From contig NZ_CP117781.1 in NCBI RefSeq assembly GCF_028657905.1, forward strand, positions 1,426,001-1,490,000: a stretch of DNA of 64,000 nt. Direction: 5' to 3'. The notes beneath the pieces are model-generated. The model worked only from the letters and a program-made list of their open reading frames with translations, ran no database searches and had not been told where the DNA came from. Numbering within the stretch: the stretch's first letter is position 1; the number at the start of each line of letters is the position of its first letter. Shown piece by piece: positions 10,051 to 18,774 of this stretch. The stretch is from Burkholderia sp. FERM BP-3421 (lineage in GTDB: Bacteria; Pseudomonadota; Gammaproteobacteria; Burkholderiales; Burkholderiaceae). The translations under genes were made by a program, and so were the position numbers.

Positions 10051-11399
10051 ATGAGCTATACCGATTCGCGTTTCTGGCACCCGATGCTGCATCCGAACGA
10101 CATGAAGCGCCGCGATCCGATCCGGATCGTGCGCGGCGACGGCTGTCATGTCTACGACGATCGCGGCAATCGCCTCGTCGACGGCGTCGCCGGCCTGTGG
10201 AACGTCAACGTCGGCCACAACCGGGCCGAGGTCAAGCAGGCGATCGTCGCGCAGCTCGACGAACTCGAATATTTCCAGCTGTTCGACGGCGTGTCGCATC
10301 CGCGCGCGGAGGAACTGTCGGCGCGCCTGATCGACCTGATGGAGCCGGAAGGGATGCGCCGCGTGCTGTATACAGCTCGGGCGGCTCGGATTCGGTCGAG
10401 ACCGCGCTGAAGATCGCCCGTCAGTACTGGAAAGTACGCGGCCAGGCGGACCGCACCAAGTTCATCTCGTTGAAGCAGGGTTATCACGGCACCCATTTCG
10501 GCGGCGCGTCGGTCAACGGCAACACGGTGTTCCGCCGCAACTACGAGCCCAACCTGCCGGGCTGCTTCCACGTGGAAACGCCGTGGCCGTACCGCAATCC
10601 GTTCACGCGGGATCCGGAGGAGCTGGCGCGCATCTGCGCGACGCTGCTCGAACGCGAGATCCTGTTCCAGAGCCCGGACACGGTGGCCGCCTTCATCGCC
10701 GAGCCGATCCAGGGCGCGGGCGGCGTGATCGTGCCGCCCGCGAGCTACTGGCCGCTCGTGCGCGAGGTCTGCGACCGTTACGGCGTGCTGCTGATCGCCG
10801 ACGAGGTGGTGACGGGCTTCGGGCGCAGCGGCAGCCTGTTCGGCAGCCGGGGCTGGGGCGTGCGGCCCGACATCATGTGTCTCGCGAAGGGCATTTCGTC
10901 GGGCTACGTGCCGCTCGGCGCGACGGTGGTCAATGCGCGGATCGAGGAGGCGTTCGCCGCCAACGCGGATTTCGGCGGCGCGATCATGCACGGCTATACC
11001 TACGCCGGCCACCCGGTCGCCTGCGCGGCCGCGCTCGCGAGCCTCGACATCGTGCTGCGCGAAGACCTGCCCGGCAACGCGGCGAAGCAGGGCGCCTACC
11101 TGCTCGAGGCGCTGCAACCGTTCGTCGAGCGGTTCGAGGCGGTCGGCGAGGTGCGCGGCAAGGGACTGATGCTCGCGCTCGACCTGGTGGCCGACAAGGC
11201 GACCCGCGAGCCGATCGATCCGATGTCGGGCTATGCGAACGCGGTGGCCGAGATCGCGCGTGCGAACGGGGTGCTGGTGCGGCCGGTGGGCACCAAGATC
11301 ATCCTGTCGCCGCCGCTCGTGATCGGCCGACCGGAGCTGGACCGGCTTGTCGACGGGCTCGCGGCGGGCTTCGCGGAAACGCCGTTCCGCCCGTCCTGA
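10051..11399 (+). pseudogene. class III aminotransferase, frameshifted by a 2-nt TA duplication
   Basis: The start at 10051 reads MSYTDSRFWHPMLHPND and continues correctly to GMRRVLY. It then leaves frame at 10369-10372, where TA is present twice. Removing one TA restores RVLYSSGGSDSVETALK and gives a 448-residue protein ending at 11399. The remainder has all features of a PLP-dependent omega-aminotransferase: IADEVVTGFGRSG, the PLP-lysine in CLAKGISSGY at about residue 279, and HGYTYAGHPVACA. The family moves the amino group from an amine or beta-/omega-amino acid to pyruvate or a keto acid, giving an aldehyde for the ALDH encoded just upstream. The break is either a real mutation or a sequencing/assembly error; otherwise the reading frame is undamaged, so it is recent at most. 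Confidence 0.85.
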
Positions 11400-11416
11400 C
11401 GGCGCCGGCCGGCCGG

Positions 11417-11461
11417 TTTGCCAATTTGCGCTATGCGCGGGAATATTGGCCTCCGTATGGT
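11417..11461 (+). promoter_or_regulatory. shared 18-bp motif and -10 element upstream of the permease gene (site 3)
   Basis: TTTGCCAATTTGCGCTAT at 11417-11434, followed at 39 bp by TATGGT (11456-11461). The inner sequence can be read as a TTTGC repeat with an 8-bp period. The site lies directly after the aminotransferase stop and drives the permease-DUF3156 pair, perhaps also the AraC gene. Confidence 0.72.
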
Positions 11462-11495
11462 CTCGACATCGGACGACACAATCAGGGAGACGACC

Positions 11496-12992
11496 ATGTC
11501 GGGTTCACCAGGGTATTCCAGCGCGCCGGCCGCAGCCCCGGCGCAGGCGGGCGGCGCTCAGGCGGCGCTCGCCGCCGGCGCGGTCGGTTTCCCGACGGCG
11601 CTCGCGAGCGCCGTCGGCCTCATCATGGCAAGCCCGGTGATCCTCACCGCCACCTCGGGCTTCGGCATGGGCGGCTGGGCCTTCGCGGTCGCGATGCTGA
11701 TCGCGTTCGTGATGATGCAGGCGCAGGCGACGACCTTCTCCGAGGCGGCGGCGATGCTGCCGACGGCGGGCTCGGTTTACGACTACCTGTCGTGCGGCCT
11801 CGGCCGCTTCTTCGCGATCACCGGCACGATCTCCGCGTATTTCCTCGTCCACGTGTTCGCCGGCACGGCCGAGACGATCCTGAGCGGCATCATGGCGCTC
11901 GTCAACTTCGAATCGCTGAACGCCGCGCTCGAACGGCACAACAGTTCCTGGCTCGTCGGCGTCGGCCTCGTCGTCCTGTTCGCGTGCACCAACATCATCG
12001 GCATCCGCGTGTTCAGCCGGCTCGAGATCGTGCTGACGGCCGGCATGTGGCTGTCGCTGCTGACCTTCGGCGTGCTCGGGCTCGTCGCCGCGCCGGCGGT
12101 GCCGCTCGACGGCTGGTTCGGCCGCTCCGAGATCGGCGCGTCGGCGCCCGCGGTGCTGTCGCTCGTCGGCATGGCGATGTTCATGTTCGTCGGCTGCGAA
12201 TTCGTCACGCCGCTCGCGCCGGAAATGCGCGCGCCGGGCCGCACCATCCCGCGCGCGATGGCGCTCGGGCTGCTCGGCGTCGCGGTGTGCATGTTCATCT
12301 ACGGCGCGGCGATCAAGCGCCAGGTGCCGAACGTCGCGGTCAGCGCGGACGGGCTCACGCACCTGCTCGACACGCCGGGCGCGATCCCGGCGTTCGCGCT
12401 GCAGGTGCTCGGGCCGTTCGGGCGGATCTGGTTCGGCGTCGCGTTCCTGTTCGCGGGCGCGGCGACGATCAACACGCTGATGGCCGGCCTGCCGCGCATC
12501 CTGTACGGGATGGCGATCGACGGCGCGCTGCCGAAGTGCTTCGCCTACCTGCATCCGCGCTTTCGCACGCCGGTGGTCGGGATCGTCGTCGCGGCGCTGG
12601 TGCCGATCACGCATGCGTGGCTGATCCGCGGCAACCTCGACAGCATCCTGCACCTCGTGCTCGCGGCGACCTGCGCCTGGGGCACCGCCTACCTGCTCGT
12701 CACGCTGTCGGTCGTGATGCTGCGGATCCGCCGGCCGGATCTCGCGCGGCCGTACCGGTCGCCGTGGTTTCCGTTGCCGCAGATCGTGTCGAGCGTCGGG
12801 ATCGTATTGGCGATCTGGTATATCGCGCCGCCCGGCATGAACAGCCGCGACATCTACGTGCCGTTCGGCGCGATGCTCGGCCTGACCGCGCTCTACGCGC
12901 TGTTCTGGACCGTGGTCGTGCAGCGCAAGCATCCGTTCCGGCCGGTGCCGGTCGAGGAAGTGCTGCGCAACGAGCACGTGGCGCGCGCGTGA
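11496..12992 (+). CDS. APC-superfamily amino acid/amine permease
   Basis: 498 residues from the ATG at 11496, chosen because GGGAGA lies at 11485-11490 and the predicted transcription start is near 11468. The protein is hydrophobic with about 12 membrane segments. It begins with an Ala/Gly-rich cytoplasmic tail, then GAVGFPTALASAVGLIMASP, which carries the glycine-rich unwound first helix of APC transporters. It probably imports the amine substrate of the pathway through the inner membrane by proton symport or exchange. It is followed directly by the DUF3156 gene. Family members near such genes are often annotated as ethanolamine or polyamine permeases; the specificity here is unknown. Confidence 0.87.
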   Translation: MSGSPGYSSAPAAAPAQAGGAQAALAAGAVGFPTALASAVGLIMASPVILTATSGFGMGGWAFAVAMLIAFVMMQAQATTFSEAAAMLPTAGSVYDYLSCGLGRFFAITGTISAYFLVHVFAGTAETILSGIMALVNFESLNAALERHNSSWLVGVGLVVLFACTNIIGIRVFSRLEIVLTAGMWLSLLTFGVLGLVAAPAVPLDGWFGRSEIGASAPAVLSLVGMAMFMFVGCEFVTPLAPEMRAPGRTIPRAMALGLLGVAVCMFIYGAAIKRQVPNVAVSADGLTHLLDTPGAIPAFALQVLGPFGRIWFGVAFLFAGAATINTLMAGLPRILYGMAIDGALPKCFAYLHPRFRTPVVGIVVAALVPITHAWLIRGNLDSILHLVLAATCAWGTAYLLVTLSVVMLRIRRPDLARPYRSPWFPLPQIVSSVGIVLAIWYIAPPGMNSRDIYVPFGAMLGLTALYALFWTVVVQRKHPFRPVPVEEVLRNEHVARA

Positions 12993-13000
12993 GGTCCGCC

Positions 13001-13603
13001 GTGTCCGAATCGGGCGCAGCGCAGCCGCGCGGCTGGCGGCGCTGGTTCGCGCCGGGGCCGGCGCCGGGCTATCGCGCGGGCGCGACGCTCGCACGGGTGG
13101 CGCGCGATCTGCAGGCGGCGTCGTGCGAAGCGGACGGCGTCGTCGCCGCGCGCGGGCGGTTGACGCTGGACGGCGGCCTCGCGCTGGCGGCGGAGGAGTG
13201 CGTCGAGCGCCAGTTCCTGATGCACACGGTGCTGGTGCGCCTGAGCCTGAAGGTACCGGGGCCGGCCGCGCGCGGGCGCGCGACGATCGGCCAGCAGGGC
13301 TGGTGGCGGCGTACCGGCGTCGCCGCGCGGCTCGGACCCGATGCGGACGACGCGTTCGCGCGCCGCGTGGCCGCGCTGCTCGATACCGCCGCACTGGGGC
13401 GGGCGCTCGCGGCGCTCGATCTGACATACTGTGCGATCGACGCGGATGCGCACGGCTGGACGCTGTGCGTCGTGCCGTTCGGCGGCAGCGAAGTGGTGAG
13501 CCGGATGCCGTCGTTCCGGCGCTATATCCGCGTGACGGATGCGCAGCGCGCGGCGCTGCTGGCGGCGTTCCAGGCCTTCGCCGCCGGGCTCGCGCAAATT
13601 TGA
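13001..13603 (+). CDS. DUF3156 family protein
   Basis: 200 residues from the GTG at 13001, with GAGG at 12991-12994. A GTG at 12989 overlapping the permease stop is an alternative start. It has an Arg/Trp-rich start (RGWRRWFAPGPAPGYRAG) and no membrane segment or known catalytic motif. DUF3156 proteins have no assigned function that I know of. The immediate placement after an APC permease inside an amine regulon suggests a role tied to transport or to processing of the same substrate. Confidence 0.72.
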   Translation: MSESGAAQPRGWRRWFAPGPAPGYRAGATLARVARDLQAASCEADGVVAARGRLTLDGGLALAAEECVERQFLMHTVLVRLSLKVPGPAARGRATIGQQGWWRRTGVAARLGPDADDAFARRVAALLDTAALGRALAALDLTYCAIDADAHGWTLCVVPFGGSEVVSRMPSFRRYIRVTDAQRAALLAAFQAFAAGLAQI

Positions 13604-13682
13604 CGCGGTTCAAGCCGTGCGTGACGCATGCCGCGCAAGCCGCCCGCCCGCGCGGCGGGCGAGGCTCTCACCGGAGACACCC

Positions 13683-14627
13683 ATGCTGTTCCAGTCGCGC
13701 TCACTCGAAGACGTCCACGACCACGGGCTCGCGGTCGCGGGCTGGCACCAGACCTATCGTCAGATGACGCCCGGGCGCTTCAAGGGCACGGTGACGCAGG
13801 TGCTGTACGACGACTTCCATTTCTTCCGCGAGACCCTGAACCGGCGCGTCGCGCAGACGGGCACGGCGCCCGCGTCGAGCACCTCGCTCGCCGTGCCGCT
13901 GCTCGCGCCGCTGATCGGCACCTTCCAGGGGCAGCAGGTCGACGGCTACGCGCTGCTGGCGCTGCGCGCGGGAGAGGATTTCGAATTCCATACGCCGGAG
14001 GGGATGCGGCTCGTCGGGATCAGCGCGGGCTCCGACATGATCGACGAGCAGTGCGAGGTCGAGCTGGGCATGGGCATGGGCGAGGGCCGCCGGCTGCGGC
14101 ACGTGATCCGCCTGACCGGAGAGCAGGGGCTGGCGCTGGGCGGCCGGCTGTCGTCGTGCATCGACGATGCGCAGCGCAGCCCGGCCTGGCTCGAATACGC
14201 GGCCACCCGTCGCATGTTCCGCGACACCATGCTCGGTGTGTTCCTCGACTTCCTCGCGGGCGCGGTCGGCGACGAGCGGCGCGACATCACGCACGCCACC
14301 TACAGCGACATCGTGCGGCGCTGCGAGCGCTACCTGCGCGAGCGGCCCGAGGAGCCGGTGACGGTGCTCGAACTGTGCCGCGCGCTGCGCTGCAGCCGCC
14401 GTACGCTGCAGACGAGCTTCCAGCGCGTCGCCGACGTGACGCCCGTCACGTACCTGCGCACGATCCGCCTCAACGCGGTGCGCCGGCTGCTGCGCACGAC
14501 CGGGGTGGAAGATCTGTGCGTCGGCGAGGCCGCGGCGCGCTGGGGGTTTACCCATCTCGGCTATTTCGCGCGCGAATACCGCGACCTGTTCGGCGAATTG
14601 CCCTCGCAAACGTTGCGCGCCGCGTGA
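13683..14627 (+). CDS. AraC-family regulator, EutR-like
   Basis: 314 residues from the ATG at 13683, with GGAG at 13673-13676. The C-terminal AraC/XylS domain has two helix-turn-helix motifs (VLELCRALRCSRRTLQTSFQ, then GEAAARWGFTHLGYFAREYR and FGELPSQTL). This closely resembles EutR, the ethanolamine-utilisation activator. The N-terminal domain (about 190 residues, beginning FQSRSLEDVHDHG) is the matching sensor type rather than a cupin. It follows DUF3156 after an 80-base gap and precedes site 4, the motif in front of the porin. It is the best candidate for the protein that binds the four shared motifs, by position and by the class II placement of those sites; the LuxR protein is the alternative. 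Confidence 0.88.
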   Translation: MLFQSRSLEDVHDHGLAVAGWHQTYRQMTPGRFKGTVTQVLYDDFHFFRETLNRRVAQTGTAPASSTSLAVPLLAPLIGTFQGQQVDGYALLALRAGEDFEFHTPEGMRLVGISAGSDMIDEQCEVELGMGMGEGRRLRHVIRLTGEQGLALGGRLSSCIDDAQRSPAWLEYAATRRMFRDTMLGVFLDFLAGAVGDERRDITHATYSDIVRRCERYLRERPEEPVTVLELCRALRCSRRTLQTSFQRVADVTPVTYLRTIRLNAVRRLLRTTGVEDLCVGEAAARWGFTHLGYFAREYRDLFGELPSQTLRAA

Positions 14628-14647
14628 CGGCGCGTCGCGCGCATGCA

Positions 14648-14691
14648 TTTGCCGATTTGGGATATAGAGGGTTTTTTTCGCTGGATAGAGT
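14648..14691 (+). promoter_or_regulatory. shared 18-bp motif and -10 element upstream of the porin gene (site 4)
   Basis: TTTGCCGATTTGGGATAT at 14648-14665, then TAGAGT at 14686-14691, 38 bp from the motif start (one base less than at the other three sites). It is the most divergent of the four copies. It lies 20 bases after the EutR-like gene and about 70 bases before the porin start. Confidence 0.65.
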
Positions 14692-14758
14692 CCCATCACA
14701 CCTTCAATCAGCACTGTTGATTTGCACTGCAAAGCAACGGATTCAATGGGGATGGGAC

Positions 14759-15961
14759 ATGAAGATCGGAGCATGGGTCGCGGCCGGGATGGCGGGCGCG
14801 TTGGCCACGGCCGCGCACGCGCAGAGCAGCGTGACGCTGTACGGCACGGTGGACACGGGCATCATCTATTCGAGCAGCCAGCAGACCACGCGGGCCGACG
14901 GCTCGACGCACGGCGGCCCCGCGTGGCAGATGGGCGGCGGCAATCTGGTGCCGTCGCGCTGGGGGCTGCAGGGCACGGAGGACCTGGGGGGCGGCTGGAA
15001 GGCGGCGTTCCAGCTGGAGCAGCAGTTCCTGTCCGCGAGCGGGCAGGAACTGCAGAGCGGCGCGGCGTTCAGCCGGCAGGCCTGGGTCGGGTTGCGCAAC
15101 GACGCGGTCGGCACGCTCGGGCTGGGGCGCCAGTACGATTCATATACCGATTTCCTCGGCGCGTACGTGTCGAGCAACAGCTGGTCGACGCCTTATGGTT
15201 CGCATCTGGGCGACGTCGACAACCTGAACGCCGCGTTCAATTTCAACAACGCGCTGAAGTTCACGAGCGTCGATTTCAACGGGTTCACGTTCGGCGGCAC
15301 GTTCAGTCTCGGCGGGCAGGCGGGCAACTTCGCGGCGAAGCGCGGGTATGCGCTGGCGGCCGCCTATAATCGCGCGCCGTTCTCGCTGAGCGCCGGCTAC
15401 ATGAACCTGCGGCAGCCGCTCGACGCGGCGCTGGGCGGCGCGAACGGCTATATCGGCGATTTCTCGTGCGCGAATCCGGGCGCGATGTATTGCAGCCTGC
15501 AGGACGCGCAGTCGCTGAAGGTGCTGGGCGTGGGCGGTTCCGTCACGTTCGGCGGCGCCACGGTGGCGCTGACCTATACGCATACGCGGCTCGGCGACAG
15601 CGCGTTCTTCGCGAGCAGCGCGCGGCCGCGCGGCGACACGGTGGTGTTCGACATCGCGGAGCTGAATGCGACGTATGCGTTCACGCCCGCGCTGCGCGGC
15701 GGCCTCGCGTACATCTTCAATCGCGCGAAACCCGACGGCGTGGCGGCGACGCGCTTCCATCAGGTCAATCTCGGCGCGAACTACAGCCTGTCGAAGCGGA
15801 CCGCGCTGTATGCGGTCGCGATCGGGCAGATCGCATCGGGACGCGGGCTGGGTACGGGGGCGGACGGCGAACCGGCGGACTACGCGCAGATTCCGGTGCT
15901 GAACAACAGCAATTCGAATCGGCAACTGGCGTTGATGGCGGGGATCAAGATGGACTTCTGA
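14759..15961 (+). CDS. outer-membrane porin (Gram-negative porin family), catabolic regulon member
   Basis: 400 residues from the ATG at 14759, with GGGGATGGG just upstream. A signal peptide ends at about AHA (residue 21). The mature start SSVTLYGTVDTGI and the LGLGRQYDSYTDF strand are typical of the 16-stranded trimeric porins of Burkholderiaceae, and the chain ends in Phe as expected for outer-membrane insertion. Long loops contain Cys (CANPGAMYCS) that could form a disulfide. Lying under motif site 4, it probably admits the substrate of the amine pathway through the outer membrane. It is clearly different from the general porin at 58648. Confidence 0.92.
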   Translation: MKIGAWVAAGMAGALATAAHAQSSVTLYGTVDTGIIYSSSQQTTRADGSTHGGPAWQMGGGNLVPSRWGLQGTEDLGGGWKAAFQLEQQFLSASGQELQSGAAFSRQAWVGLRNDAVGTLGLGRQYDSYTDFLGAYVSSNSWSTPYGSHLGDVDNLNAAFNFNNALKFTSVDFNGFTFGGTFSLGGQAGNFAAKRGYALAAAYNRAPFSLSAGYMNLRQPLDAALGGANGYIGDFSCANPGAMYCSLQDAQSLKVLGVGGSVTFGGATVALTYTHTRLGDSAFFASSARPRGDTVVFDIAELNATYAFTPALRGGLAYIFNRAKPDGVAATRFHQVNLGANYSLSKRTALYAVAIGQIASGRGLGTGADGEPADYAQIPVLNNSNSNRQLALMAGIKMDF

Positions 15962-15974
15962 GCGTGAAGGGGGA

Positions 15975-16012
15975 GAGGCGGCGGGAGGCGAATCGGCGCC
16001 CCCCGCCGCCTC
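15975..16012 (+). terminator. GC-rich hairpin after the porin gene
   Basis: GAGGCGGCGGG (15975-15985) pairs with CCCGCCGCCTC (16002-16012) across a 16-base loop, beginning 13 bases after the porin stop. There is no T-run, so it may be a weak or Rho-assisted terminator. Confidence 0.45.
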
Positions 16013-16122
16013 ACGCCGCCTCACGCAGTACGACCCGTTACGCCGGCCGTGACTTTTCCCTCGTTCATGCGCGATCCCGGCGGTCCTATGCTTTCCAGGC
16101 AGCATCCTTACCTGGAGAGATC

Positions 16123-16446
16123 ATGAGACCGTTCATCGATATTTCGCACGTTGCAAACGATCCGGCATTCGTCAATCTGGATCATGTGTTCGGCCTGGCC
16201 GGCCGAGTCACCTTGTACAACAGCGCCACGACCGATCCCGAAGCGTTGCGGTATCTCGACGCGATGGTCAACGTGCTCGATCGCGACGATTTCGCCCGCG
16301 AGCAGATCCGTCAGCGCGGATTGGGGCACGCGGCCGGAAGCGCGCTTGCCGCGCTGGAGTATGCGCGGCGCACGATTCAGGGCAATCCGCCGGCCACGCC
16401 GTTCAACGCGCAGTCCGCGCCGGATCGGCTCGTGCTGACGCCCTGA
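16123..16446 (+). CDS. hypothetical protein, 107 aa
   Basis: Start at the ATG at 16123 with GGAGAG at 16114-16119. The protein begins MRPFIDISHVANDPAFVNLD, is soluble and mixed alpha/beta in composition, and has no signal peptide or motif that I recognise. GC content and codon use match the surroundings, so it looks like a normal chromosomal gene. Function unknown. Confidence 0.6.
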   Translation: MRPFIDISHVANDPAFVNLDHVFGLAGRVTLYNSATTDPEALRYLDAMVNVLDRDDFAREQIRQRGLGHAAGSALAALEYARRTIQGNPPATPFNAQSAPDRLVLTP

Positions 16447-16655
16447 GGCACGGGGCTTGGCACGAGCGCGTGTCGGTTTTTTTTCAACCGGTGCGCTTCA
16501 TCGTTGCCGTTGGGGCGCCCTGCGAACGAGGCATGCCGTTCGAGCTTGAGCCGGCGGGATTTCCGGATTCGCGGGGTATTTGCCTGATGTGGCGCACGGG
16601 GTGATGCAGGCGTTGCCGTGGCGCGCGTTTCATGGGTACCGCATGGAGTCATGAG

Positions 16656-16823
16656 ATGAACATTCACCCGATTCGAAACGAGGCCGATTACGATACTGCT
16701 TTGAAGGCGGTGTCTGTTCTCATCGATGCCGATCCGGCGCCTGGCACCCGGGAAGGCGACGAATTGGAGATCTTGGCGATCCTGATCGAGCGCTACGAGA
16801 ATGAATATTTCCCGATGAAATGA
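16656..16823 (+). CDS. truncated HigA-like antitoxin N-terminus, 55 aa
   Basis: The start at 16656 has GGAG at 16645-16648. The sequence MNIHPIRNEADYDTALKAVS, then PGTREGDELEILAILIERYE, matches the N-terminal region of HigA-type antitoxins of the HigBA family. That family normally continues for another 60-70 residues with a helix-turn-helix domain. Here a stop follows FPMK, so the DNA-binding part is missing. No intact HigB toxin is seen upstream; the bases before the start would read RFMGT, slightly like the C-terminal FIGTH of HigB, but too little remains to call it. It may be a solitary remnant or a stand-alone toxin-binding peptide. Confidence 0.6.
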   Translation: MNIHPIRNEADYDTALKAVSVLIDADPAPGTREGDELEILAILIERYENEYFPMK

Positions 16824-17004
16824 CCGCGCCGTAACCGGGCGCAGGGCGTAGATTCCTGCGGGATGCAGTGACGGATGTGTTAGGCATGCGAACGGATTGA
16901 TTTAGGGTTTACCCGGATATCGATATTGTTCTTTGTGAGTTGTAATGAAGCCGAAAAATCATGTTTTCGATGTGATTTTATTTTTTGTTAATTGGAATTG
17001 AAAA

Positions 17005-17436
17005 TTGAGCGAAAAAAATTTATTCAAGCCGTTTTTGTGTTTCGCTGCATTTGTTGTCGTATCTAACGCTGGAGCCGACTGCAGGGTGCCGATGACGGTG
17101 GCGGGAAGGACTTTCGTTAATGTTGTTGATGATCAGTACTCACCACAAAACCCGAATGCCGGAAGTGTTTTGAAGGTTGATTTTGGTAATGGCGTGTATG
17201 ATCTCAAGATTCTTCAGACTGGACAAAGCGTTCGAGGGGCTTATCAATACAGTGCTTTGGCTCCCAATGTCGGTCAATTGAGAATGAAGGAAAATTTTGA
17301 TGGGCAGATTTCTGATTATACAGTTACGCTGGTATGCTTGACTGATTTTTCTGGTACTCTCGTGACCACGCAGTGGCAGGGTGCTATCAAACCAGATATT
17401 CGCCAGAATTCAGGTCGTTATAACATACTGAAGTAG
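17005..17436 (+). CDS. secreted hypothetical protein in an AT-rich patch
   Basis: About 143 residues starting at a TTG at 17005, with GGAA about 6 bases upstream; no in-frame ATG or GTG is available after the preceding in-frame stop. A clear signal peptide (LFKPFLCFAAFVVVSNAGA) is followed by a short mature protein of beta-rich composition with two Cys (ADC and LVC), which could form a disulfide. Base composition and codon use are far more AT-rich than all neighbours, which suggests horizontal acquisition together with the flanking 16860-17560 region. I do not recognise the family. Confidence 0.62.
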   Translation: MSEKNLFKPFLCFAAFVVVSNAGADCRVPMTVAGRTFVNVVDDQYSPQNPNAGSVLKVDFGNGVYDLKILQTGQSVRGAYQYSALAPNVGQLRMKENFDGQISDYTVTLVCLTDFSGTLVTTQWQGAIKPDIRQNSGRYNILK

Positions 17437-17586
17437 ATTGGGTGATTTTGAATTTTTTTTGAATTCATGCTAAAGATGTGGACTGCGTGTCGTTCGGTAA
17501 CGAAACGTCGTCTGTATGACGCGACATTTCGTGTTTCGGGCATAACATGACGCCACACAGGAGCGTTTATGTCACGCAAACCGAAA

Positions 17587-17700
17587 GCCCGCACGGGCGA
17601 ACGCTTCTTCCAATGCTTCGACGGCATGTACGGCTTCCAGCGTGATCGCCACCCGGTGCGAGAGAACCTTGCGGCTTGCCCAGTCCACCACCGCCGTCAG
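17587..17700 (-). pseudogene. IS3-family transposase fragment (integrase core)
   Basis: Read leftward from 17700 the sequence gives LTAVVDWASRKVLSHRVAIT followed by LEAVHAVEALEEAFARAG, a characteristic piece of the DDE integrase core of IS3-family OrfB proteins. Only about 38 codons remain. The fragment begins exactly where the LysE gene breaks off (17702), so an element probably inserted there and then mostly deleted. A 50-codon frame on the plus strand (17569-17721, preceded by AGGAG) overlaps it and is most likely a junction artefact. Confidence 0.75.
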
Positions 17701-17701
17701 A

Positions 17702-18078
17702 TCATGGCTTGCCGAGCGTGACCAGCATCCCCGCGACGAACATTCGCCACGGCGAGCGCGCCTGCGGCAGGTCGCCCGCGCCGGCCTCGGCCGGCGCCGA
17801 CCACATCTTCCAGGCCAGGAACAGCAGGTAGCCGACGCCCGCGAGCTTCAGCACCAACAGCCCCGTCGAGAACGTGCGCGCGAACACCGACAAACCCGCC
17901 ACCGCGAGCGTGAGCCACAGCACCTCGCCGATCCACGTCGCCGCGAGAAACGGCAGCACGTCGCGAAACCGTTGGTCAGCACGCGCGCGGCCAGCGCGGC
18001 AATGCTCGGGCCGGGCGTGCAGCCCATGGCGATGAGGGCGAAGGAGAAGGCGAGGGCGGCGAGGCTCGATGCGGCCAT
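17702..18078 (-). pseudogene. LysE-family amino acid exporter, truncated and frameshifted
   Basis: The start region (18078 leftward) reads MAASSLAALAFSFALIAMGC, then TPGPSIAALAARVLTNG, the classic LysE/RhtB N-terminus. A single-base deletion near 17973-17978 shifts the frame; the continuation FRDVLPFLAATWIGEVLW, then LLVLKLAGVGYLLFLAWKMW, is in another frame. The gene stops at VTLGKP against the IS3 fragment, so the last third (normal length about 205 residues) is lost. It cannot make a working exporter. It lies divergent from the GNAT gene with about 135 bases between. Confidence 0.82.
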
Positions 18079-18213
18079 GGCGGCATGCGGCTCGGTGGGC
18101 GGGAAACGAAGGACATCGCGCAGCGCGCGCGACGAAATGTGCGACGCGGGGCTGCGAATGATCGAAGGAATTGATTATAGTGCGTCCGTTCCGACTCACA
18201 GGATGACCGCACC

Positions 18214-18765
18214 TTGGCCGAGCTTCCCTTGTCCCCCTCGATCCGCATCCGCGCCGCGTTGCCGCGCGAAGCCGACGCGATGGCCGCCGTCGAGGCGGCC
18301 GCCGCGCAGCGTTTCCACGCGATCGGCATGTCGCACATCGCCGAGAGCCCGCCGACCGGCCGCGCCGACCTGCTCGCGCGCATCGAGGCCGGCCGCGCGC
18401 TGGCGGCCGTCGACGAAACGGACACGCTCGTCGCGTTCGCGATCTACCGGATGCTGGACCCCGCGCGGCTTTATCTGGAGGAACTGGATGTGCTGCCCGC
18501 CTGCGCGGGCCGGCGCATCGGCGCGGACCTGATCGAGGCGGTCGCGGCGCGTGGCCGCGGGACGGGGGCGTCGGCACTGGTGCTGTCGACGTTCCGCGAC
18601 GCGCCCTGGAACGCGCCGTACTACAGCCGCCTCGGCTTCTCGATCCTGGCCGACGATGCGCTCGACCCGCTGCTCGTCACGGTGCGCGCCGCGCATGTCG
18701 CGGGCGGCCTCGACGAATCGCGGCGGGTCTTCATGCACCGCGCGCTGGACGCGCGCGCGGCCTGA
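18214..18765 (+). CDS. GNAT-family N-acetyltransferase
   Basis: 183 residues from a TTG at 18214. The upstream AGGA (18200-18203) belongs to an ATG that is out of frame, so the start is uncertain. The GNAT fold is recognised by the opening SIRIRAALPREADAMAAVE, the beta4 strand LYLEELDVLPACAGRRIGAD with the acetyl-CoA pyrophosphate loop, and the C-terminal YYSRLGFSIL. It probably acetylates a small molecule or an N-terminus in the cytoplasm; the substrate is unknown. It is convergent with the following oxidoreductase gene, nine bases apart. Confidence 0.85.
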   Translation: MAELPLSPSIRIRAALPREADAMAAVEAAAAQRFHAIGMSHIAESPPTGRADLLARIEAGRALAAVDETDTLVAFAIYRMLDPARLYLEELDVLPACAGRRIGADLIEAVAARGRGTGASALVLSTFRDAPWNAPYYSRLGFSILADDALDPLLVTVRAAHVAGGLDESRRVFMHRALDARAA

Positions 18766-18774
18766 CGCGCGCCG

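Noticed and set aside
13588..13612. A fifth copy of the TTTGCCAATTTGCGC motif before the EutR-like gene (GCGCAAATTTGACGCGG)
   Set aside because: Only the central bases match, there is no TAnnnT at 38-39 bp, and it lies in the DUF3156 coding end.
17569..17721. 50-codon frame preceded by AGGAG
   Set aside because: It runs antisense through the IS3 transposase fragment into the broken LysE gene, so it is a junction artefact.
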